Origin: JAFMIT01 sp049421205
Lineage (GTDB): Bacteria > Actinomycetota > Actinomycetes > S36-B12 > UBA5976
Direction: 5' to 3'
NCBI GenBank assembly: GCA_049421205.1
Contig: JBMSMQ010000024.1
Location: 1 to 18,298, forward strand
Length of the DNA stretch: 18,298 bases
Under the pieces are notes generated by a model that made no database searches, had not been told where the DNA came from, and was given only the letters and a program-made list of their open reading frames with translations. Below, one piece after another: positions 14,045-18,298 of this stretch. A program made the translations under genes and the position numbers. How positions within the stretch are numbered: position 1 is the stretch's first letter; every line of letters begins with the position of its first letter.

Positions 14045-15325
14045 ATGGAATATCGACATCGGTTAGAAGCACTTGCTAAAGAACGAGAGAGAAATGCACG
14101 CATCGGTTTGGTGGGTGCTGGCCAAATGGGACGTGGATTTGCAAATCACGCCCACGATATGGGCGGAATTGATATCTCAGTCGTTGCCGATGTTGATCCT
14201 GGACGAATTGAACAAGCCTTTAGTGATTTAGGGCTTGAAAAGCCACTCATTTCTAATGACGTCAATGAATTGAATGCGGCCATCACTGCCTCGAAACCTG
14301 CAGGTACCACAGATGCGTATCTACTTGCAGACTTACATCTTGATGTTGTTGTGGAGGCAACTGGTGTTCCAGAAGTTGGTGCCCGAGTCACGTATGCATC
14401 ACTGTTGAATAAGAAACATGTAGCGGTACTTAATGTGGAAATGGATGTCACCATCGGTCCACTACTCACAAAGATTGCCAAGGAACAAGGAGTGCTCTAC
14501 TCCGTATGCCATGGAGATGAACCTGTTGAGGCTCTCTACCTCGTCGAATTTGCACGTGATTTGTCATTTGAAATTGTGATGGCTGGTAAAGGGAAAAATA
14601 ATCCCTTCGAGCCACACTCCAATCCCGACACAGTGCTTGAACGCGCAAATGAAAAACAAATGAATCCAAAAATGCTCTGCTCTTTCACCGATGGATCAAA
14701 AACTATGATTGAAATGTCAGCACTTGCAAATGCAACAGGTATGCCACTTTCAAAACGCGGAATGATTGGGCCCGTTGCAAGTGTGAAAACTTTGCAAAAC
14801 GTCTTTTCACCAAAGGAGTTTGGTGGTGTACTTGAAGAAGAAGGCGTCATCGACTACTGCACTGGCGACGTTGCACCAGGGGTTTTCGTGATTGTGAAAT
14901 CTACGAAGCCCTATATTGCACACGAAATGTCCTATCTAGGAATGGGCCCAGGACCTTATTTCTCTCTCTATCGTCCGTATCACCTTGCAAGTGTTGAAGC
15001 ACCAATCACGATTGCAGAGATGCTCGTAGAAAATAAAGCTTCGTTTGCATGTGAAACGAGAAACTCTGAGGTAGTTGCCTGCACCAAGAAGGCAATCAAA
15101 TCAGGCGAGAAATTTGATGGCATTGGTGGTTATTCTGCTCGCGCTTTTGCTGATCGGAAAGATGATGCAAAGCGAGATAATCTCGTACCAATTGGCATCT
15201 TGCAGGGAGCAGTCGCTAAACGAGATTTGCCAATTGATCACCTTGTTACCTATGATGATGTTGAACTCGACGAATCTCAAACTATCTTTACATTACGTAA
15301 AGAGATGGAAGCGCTAGGCCTCTAA
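14045..15325 (+). CDS. COG4091-type NAD(P)-dependent oxidoreductase, DXR-like (DRL) / homoserine-dehydrogenase-like, SAF C-terminus
   Basis: The 426-residue enzyme has a Rossmann domain with GLVGAGQMGRGFA (21-33) and acidic VADVDPGR (47-54). The middle catalytic region has VCHGDEPVEALYLVEFARDL (154-173), AGKGKNNPFEPHSNPDT and FTDGSKTMIEMSALANATG (214-232). The C-terminal part (about 345-420) resembles a SAF domain. These features define the homoserine-dehydrogenase-like COG4091 group. From memory, the Brucella abortus member of this group, DRL, converts 1-deoxy-D-xylulose 5-phosphate to MEP in place of DXR; not every member need do so. Here it stands where a polyol-phosphate dehydrogenase (SrlD) would be expected, directly after a glucitol-family PTS and coupled by TAATG to an IspD-family gene. 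That strongly suggests action on a phosphorylated branched polyol or keto sugar. True homoserine dehydrogenase is less likely given context and domain make-up. Confidence 0.82.
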   Translation: MEYRHRLEALAKERERNARIGLVGAGQMGRGFANHAHDMGGIDISVVADVDPGRIEQAFSDLGLEKPLISNDVNELNAAITASKPAGTTDAYLLADLHLDVVVEATGVPEVGARVTYASLLNKKHVAVLNVEMDVTIGPLLTKIAKEQGVLYSVCHGDEPVEALYLVEFARDLSFEIVMAGKGKNNPFEPHSNPDTVLERANEKQMNPKMLCSFTDGSKTMIEMSALANATGMPLSKRGMIGPVASVKTLQNVFSPKEFGGVLEEEGVIDYCTGDVAPGVFVIVKSTKPYIAHEMSYLGMGPGPYFSLYRPYHLASVEAPITIAEMLVENKASFACETRNSEVVACTKKAIKSGEKFDGIGGYSARAFADRKDDAKRDNLVPIGILQGAVAKRDLPIDHLVTYDDVELDESQTIFTLRKEMEALGL

Positions 15326-16032
15326 TGAAACTAAACCGCCACCACACTGGCAGAACTGCTGTGGTGTTGGCGGCTGGTAGTGGCACACGACTCGGCGCTG
15401 GTAGCAACAAGGTCTGGCTACCACTTGCCGGCCGCGAACTTGCCACGTGGAGTTTTCAATGGCTCGCCGCAACTGAATTATTCGACCGCTATGTGATTGC
15501 AGTTCAGCCACAGGAACGAGAAGTTGTTCGTGACATTCTGCAGCGCCATGTTGAAGTCCCGGTAGACATTATTGATGGTGGTTCATCTCGCCATGGCTCT
15601 GAAATTCGGGTACTTGAATATCTGGCACCTTCTATTGAATCAGGAGATTGTGAACTCGTCTTAATTCATGATGGTGCTCGTCCACTTGCAAGCCCAACAC
15701 TCATCAAAGATGTTGTCAGAGCTGCTGAAGAATTTGGAGGAGCACTTCCCTATCTAGAAACTTCGACCCTGACTGGTCAAGACTTCGAAGGAACACTTAT
15801 TCGGGTTCAAACTCCACAAGTATTTCGTGCATCAGCACTTCTTGATGCATATCGAAAATCTGTGGTCCAAGGATTTGAAGGAAGTGATACTGCGATGTGT
15901 GTTGAAAAGTTTCGTCCCGATGTCCAAGTGAAATGTGTGCTGGGAAGTGCCCAAAACATCAAAGTGACATATCCTCAGGATTTGATCATGGCAGAACACA
16001 TCCTGGCAACCCATCACTATAGGTTGAGGTAA
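15325..16032 (+). CDS. ispD: IspD-family cytidylyltransferase (MEP or related polyol-phosphate cytidylyltransferase)
   Basis: IspD transfers CMP from CTP to MEP in the isoprenoid pathway; the related TarI uses ribitol 5-phosphate. This 235-residue protein keeps the CTP-binding loop AAGSGTRLGAGSNK (16-29), DGGSSRHGS (84-92), IHDGARPL (114-121) and NIKVTYPQDL (211-220). The region around residue 147 reads ETSTLTGQDFEGTLIRVQTP. Compared with ordinary IspD it lacks the DT(M/I)K signature and about ten residues of the beta-arm that reaches the partner subunit. Its start overlaps the DRL-like stop (TAATG), so the two products are made together. It could be the cell's working IspD, since the copy beside carD has lost the CTP loop, or a cytidylyltransferase for another polyol phosphate. 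Confidence 0.8.
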   Translation: MKLNRHHTGRTAVVLAAGSGTRLGAGSNKVWLPLAGRELATWSFQWLAATELFDRYVIAVQPQEREVVRDILQRHVEVPVDIIDGGSSRHGSEIRVLEYLAPSIESGDCELVLIHDGARPLASPTLIKDVVRAAEEFGGALPYLETSTLTGQDFEGTLIRVQTPQVFRASALLDAYRKSVVQGFEGSDTAMCVEKFRPDVQVKCVLGSAQNIKVTYPQDLIMAEHILATHHYRLR

Positions 16033-16034
16033 AT

Positions 16035-16364
16035 ATGAGCGATTCACCAAAACAATTCGTAGTCTTACAGTGTTCAATCTGTAATCGAGAAGTTGAACAT
16101 GAGGTTCACTATGCTGGAAGAATTCTGTCCCACGCAAAGTGCACAGCGTGTGGCACAGTCATTCGTCAATCAACCAATGAACTACGTAAGTCCTATATTA
16201 GAGATCTTGAACATCGAGTAGCGACAAAGCCGTGGCGAGTTGTGAAACGTATACTCTCAGATCCGATGTATCTCTTCACTGGATTACCAAAGGCCATAAG
16301 GAAGCAACCTAAGAAATTCATTGAAGAGGCAAAAGAACTAAAAAAGCCAGAGGATGAGAATTAA
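16035..16364 (+). CDS. Small zinc-ribbon protein of unknown function ('bh protein'-like)
   Basis: This 109-residue protein has two CxxC knuckles, Cys13/Cys16 and Cys36/Cys39, 19 residues apart, which together should bind one zinc ion. A basic helical tail with RDLEHRV and KPWRVVKRI follows, ending in KKPEDEN. The pattern recalls the small 'bh protein' family of Firmicutes and actinobacteria, whose role is unknown to me. It starts two bases after the IspD-family stop and ends by sharing the TTAA palindrome with the convergent IspD-like gene. It is the last gene of the plus-strand block; no terminator is visible. Confidence 0.65.
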   Translation: MSDSPKQFVVLQCSICNREVEHEVHYAGRILSHAKCTACGTVIRQSTNELRKSYIRDLEHRVATKPWRVVKRILSDPMYLFTGLPKAIRKQPKKFIEEAKELKKPEDEN

Positions 16365-16978
16365 TTCTTTGTAATCGTTTGCCACGCCAAAAATGATTCA
16401 ACCAGAACGACATCTTCCTTCTGTCGAATCTTGATTGACTCTTGATCGCCTCGAACGAAGTGTCTCTTTTCAGGATTCTGAACTTGAAAGTGCCACACAT
16501 CATCCGTTCCTATGATGCGCTCTCTCACATATCCTTCTGGTGAAGTGAGCGACTGCATCAGGTCACGATTAATAGTTGAAGAGACGACAAAGTCATCTGT
16601 GACTGTTTTTAATGTGTCAACAACCGCGTGTGCAGGGCGTGCGGCTTCAGCCCCTGACTGCAAAGCATTGACAACTTCGTCGAAGGTTTTCGGTAGTGTC
16701 AAAGGACGAAGCGATTCGTGAATCAATACATACGTTGTTGACAATTTGGATACTGCATCAAAGAGAGTACTCGCAGACTCAACATCTACTAATGGTTTCA
16801 ATTTAGCATCTAACCGATTCCATTGATCTCGTATTTCCGGGGCAACAAAAATAGAAATGCTTGGGGCAGATTTTGACTCTTGTGCTCGTTTTACTGCAGT
16901 AGCACACACTGAGGTTTCGCCCAAAGGTAGAAATGCAAGAGGTGAATTCACTTCAATAATGACGTGAACAGATGACAT
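16361..16978 (-). CDS. IspD-like protein lacking the CTP-binding loop (degenerate or repurposed)
   Basis: The 205-residue protein sits immediately downstream of carD, the normal actinobacterial place for ispD. It retains IspD-like features in order: VLIHESLRPLTLPKTFDEVV (84-103, for HDxxRP), VVDTLKTVTD (119-128, the DT(M/I)K region), TINRDLMQSLTSPEGY (135-150, the VDR and TPQ region) and SIKIRQKEDVVLVESFL (181-197, for NIKVTxPEDL). The glycine-rich AAGSGTRLG...PK loop is missing: the first strand VHVIIEV goes almost directly to LAFLPLG. Without that loop and with Glu for the conserved Asp, CTP transfer looks impossible or very altered. The frame is intact, seven bases after carD, so it is not a simple pseudogene. 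It may be a relic, a pseudoenzyme, or a partner of the other IspD-family protein. Confidence 0.72.
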   Translation of the reverse strand: MSSVHVIIEVNSPLAFLPLGETSVCATAVKRAQESKSAPSISIFVAPEIRDQWNRLDAKLKPLVDVESASTLFDAVSKLSTTYVLIHESLRPLTLPKTFDEVVNALQSGAEAARPAHAVVDTLKTVTDDFVVSSTINRDLMQSLTSPEGYVRERIIGTDDVWHFQVQNPEKRHFVRGDQESIKIRQKEDVVLVESFLAWQTITKN

Positions 16979-16985
16979 TTAGAAA

Positions 16986-17471
16986 CTATGCGGCAAGAAT
17001 TTCAAGGATACGAACTTCTGCAGCTTCAGAGTCACTCTGCTCAGCTAATGCAACTTCGTCACTGAGTTGCTTCATCGCTTTATTCAACATACGTCGCTCA
17101 CCATTGGAAAGTGGACCTTTTTCCTTTTGGCGACGATAAAGATCTCGGACTACTTCTGCAATCTTAAAAACATCGCCTGAATCCAATTTTTCGACGTTAG
17201 CCTTGAACCGGCGCGACCAGTTTGTTGGTTCTTCAATATATGGTTGCTTTAGAAGGCTGAAAACTTTCTTCAGTTCCTGTGGACTGACTATGTCTCTGAC
17301 TCCAACATACTCCGCATTTCTGCGCGGAAGTTCGATTAAAAGGCCACTTGAAATCACCCGAAAGTTGATGCATTCGTACTCTTCCCCTTTGATTATTCGC
17401 GAGCTGATGCTTTCGATGATTGCCGCGCCGTGATGGGGATAGACCTTAATCTCACCAATTTTGAATTGCAT
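16986..17471 (-). CDS. carD: CarD-family RNA polymerase-binding transcription regulator
   Basis: CarD binds the RNA polymerase beta subunit and stabilises open promoter complexes, notably at rRNA and housekeeping promoters in mycobacteria. The 161-residue protein closely follows Mycobacterium tuberculosis CarD. It has the N-terminal RNAP-interaction domain (1-67; VYPHHGAAIIE, NAEYVGVRD) and then the DNA-binding helical domain with Trp85 in EPTNWSRRFKAN, the residue that wedges into the upstream bubble edge. RDLYRRQKEKG and NGERRMLNKA follow near the C-terminus. GGAGG precedes the ATG at good spacing and a well-formed promoter lies upstream. The IspD-like gene follows after seven bases. Confidence 0.96.
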   Translation of the reverse strand: MQFKIGEIKVYPHHGAAIIESISSRIIKGEEYECINFRVISSGLLIELPRRNAEYVGVRDIVSPQELKKVFSLLKQPYIEEPTNWSRRFKANVEKLDSGDVFKIAEVVRDLYRRQKEKGPLSNGERRMLNKAMKQLSDEVALAEQSDSEAAEVRILEILAA

Positions 17472-17491
17472 TCTTTGCCTCCGAGTGGCAA

Positions 17492-17520
17492 AGGGTAACC
17501 TGAGAACAGAAAACTATCAA
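17492..17520 (-). promoter_or_regulatory. Promoter of carD
   Basis: On the minus strand a -35 TTGATA (17515-17520) and a -10 TACCCT (17492-17497) are separated by exactly 17 bases. The expected start falls just upstream of the GGAGG ribosome-binding site of carD. The -10 lies within TTACCCTTTGCC, a string repeated before ispF and before the divergent lipoprotein gene. Confidence 0.65.
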
Positions 17521-17593
17521 AAAGGACCTCATTTCACGCGATTTTTGGGCAGATCTGAGACCCTCACCACATCTCATCATTGAGGAGTTCCAT

Positions 17594-17606
17594 TACCCTT
17601 AGCCCT
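17594..17606 (+). promoter_or_regulatory. Candidate -10 element for a leaderless lipoprotein transcript
   Basis: TACCCT (17594-17599) lies seven bases before the ATG at 17607, inside ATTACCCTTAGCCCTATGCG, which is nearly the same as the sequence before ispF. No Shine-Dalgarno is placed correctly for this ATG, so a leaderless mRNA is plausible. No convincing -35 is seen. Confidence 0.45.
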
Positions 17607-18134
17607 ATGCGAAGACTTACTATTTTTCTTCTCAGTGGAATTTTGCTCACTGCTTGCGGGTATGGAAATGCACTTCCACCTACAGCAACGATGAGTCCAT
17701 TTGGAAATGGTAAAGATACGAAAGTTGGAGACTTACTCATCCAAGATATAACAGTTGTGACCAATCTTGATACATCGTTCAGTGGATTATCACTCTCTGT
17801 CATCAACAACACACTTGATACTGATCAATTAATCGGTGCAATTATTGGTGATACCGAACTCCAATTCACAAACAATGACATCACTGTTTCAAATCTTGAT
17901 GTTCTAGCTCGTGCGACACTTCGTCTTGGACACGCCTCAACGTTGAAAGCGCTTGGTCAACCAGAGTTATCGATTGGTTCCTATATCAATGTTGGTCTCG
18001 TCTTTGCTAATGCTGGAATTATCGAAACAAGAGCCTTGGTTGTGACAAATACTGGGATGTATTCTGATGTTTCATTACCAGCACCTCTTGTCACCCCAAC
18101 AGCGAAGCCTGAAGATCACGGGTCAGATCACTAG
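17607..18134 (+). CDS. Lipoprotein, probable LpqE counterpart
   Basis: From the ATG at 17607 the 175-residue product begins MRRLTIFLLSGILLTACGYG, a type II signal peptide with lipobox LTAC. Cys17 would become lipidated and anchor the protein on the outer face of the membrane. The mature part is rich in beta-forming, Asn- and Thr-containing segments, with no cysteine, and ends in a Pro/Asp/His-rich tail. An in-frame TTG at 17580 would put nine extra residues before the signal peptide and is rejected. In M. tuberculosis lpqE (Rv3584) lies divergently beside carD (Rv3583c), so position, size and lipobox suggest the same gene; function is unknown. The last four bases overlap the convergent regulator gene through a CTAG palindrome. 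Confidence 0.8.
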   Translation: MRRLTIFLLSGILLTACGYGNALPPTATMSPFGNGKDTKVGDLLIQDITVVTNLDTSFSGLSLSVINNTLDTDQLIGAIIGDTELQFTNNDITVSNLDVLARATLRLGHASTLKALGQPELSIGSYINVGLVFANAGIIETRALVVTNTGMYSDVSLPAPLVTPTAKPEDHGSDH

Positions 18135-18298
18135 CTTTCAAATTTGTAACCAAGTCCGCGAATGGTAAGAAGATGGACAGGTTCAGCAGGATCTTCTTCA
18201 ATCTTTGCACGCAAGCGTTTTATGTGAACATCGAGGGTTTTGGTATCTCCCACATAGTTATTTCCCCACACACGATCAATCAATTGTCCACGGGTAAG
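18131..18298 (-). CDS. OmpR/PhoB-family response regulator, RegX3-like (C-terminal end only)
   Basis: The last 55 residues of a gene entering from the right edge are visible on the minus strand, ending at a TAG at 18131-18133. They form the end of a winged-helix DNA-binding domain: LTRGQLIDRVWG, then VGDTKTLDVHIKRLRAKIEE (the recognition helix) and TIRGLGYKFE (the wing). This is very close to mycobacterial RegX3, the phosphate-responsive partner of SenX3. The receiver domain lies outside the window, so the exact member cannot be fixed. Confidence 0.85.
   Translation of the reverse strand, partial: LTRGQLIDRVWGNNYVGDTKTLDVHIKRLRAKIEEDPAEPVHLLTIRGLGYKFES

Noticed and set aside
14045..15325. 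Homoserine dehydrogenase of the threonine/methionine pathway
   Set aside because: The domain make-up with a SAF-like C-terminus and the PTS/IspD neighbourhood fit the COG4091/DRL group rather than classical homoserine dehydrogenase.
7113..16364. Mobile element or prophage origin of the central block
   Set aside because: No transposase, integrase, tRNA attachment site or terminal repeats can be seen; a transfer origin remains possible but is unsupported here.
16361..16978. Calling the carD-adjacent IspD-like gene a pseudogene
   Set aside because: The frame is complete, closely follows carD and keeps several IspD segments. It has lost the CTP loop, but that is a clean in-frame change, so degenerate or repurposed protein is the fairer call.

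Overview
The window looks like a chromosomal segment of a low-GC actinobacterium (roughly 43-45% GC by eye). The evidence is the carD / ispD-like / ispF / cysS / rlmB gene set, a RegX3-like response regulator, a DUF4032 protein beside a UgpC/MsiK-type ATPase, a TIGR04338/DUF2786 pair, and an RlmB with the basic actinobacterial N-terminus. A freshwater acI-type (Nanopelagicales) or related lineage would fit, but that is inference. Genes are tightly packed, many by ATGA or TAATG overlaps. I see no tRNA, rRNA, CRISPR array, transposase or integrase.

Left part (1-7388). A minus-strand operon encodes a TIGR04338 putative metallohydrolase, a DUF2786 protein and a four-helix membrane protein cut by the left edge. 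Diverging from it are a MsiK/UgpC-type ABC ATPase and a DUF4032 protein; a perfect 12-bp hairpin plus T-tract separates them but overlaps the start of the second gene. Converging on these by a 26-bp overlap is the minus-strand operon HPr-ispF-cysS-rlmB.

Middle part (7485-16364). A plus-strand block encodes an acetoin/pyruvate-dehydrogenase-type complex (E1 alpha, E1 beta, E2), a SorC-family regulator, GutM, a glucitol-family PTS split into four genes (IIC, IIC2, IIB, IIA), a COG4091 oxidoreductase of the kind that includes DXR-like (DRL) enzymes, an IspD-family cytidylyltransferase, and a small zinc-ribbon protein. No sorbitol-6-phosphate dehydrogenase (SrlD) is present.

Right part (16361-18298). 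On the minus strand lie a second IspD-like protein that has lost the CTP-binding loop, then carD. A lipoprotein (probable LpqE counterpart) diverges from carD, and a RegX3-like response regulator is cut by the right edge. Relative to the mycobacterial order carD-ispD-ispF-cysS-rlmB, the middle block sits exactly between ispD-like and ispF.

Main hypothesis (inference). The middle block may take up and break down a branched polyol such as 2-C-methylerythritol. The PTS would deliver methylerythritol 4-phosphate (MEP); the DRL-like enzyme, run in reverse, would give 1-deoxyxylulose 5-phosphate (DXP), which is an acyloin; and the acetoin-dehydrogenase-like complex would split it into acetyl-CoA and glyceraldehyde 3-phosphate. 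The IspD-family enzyme and neighbouring ispF would connect the same intermediates to isoprenoid synthesis. Two dyads upstream of the E1 alpha and sorC genes share a similar 17-bp sequence and could be the SorC operators joining the block into one regulon.
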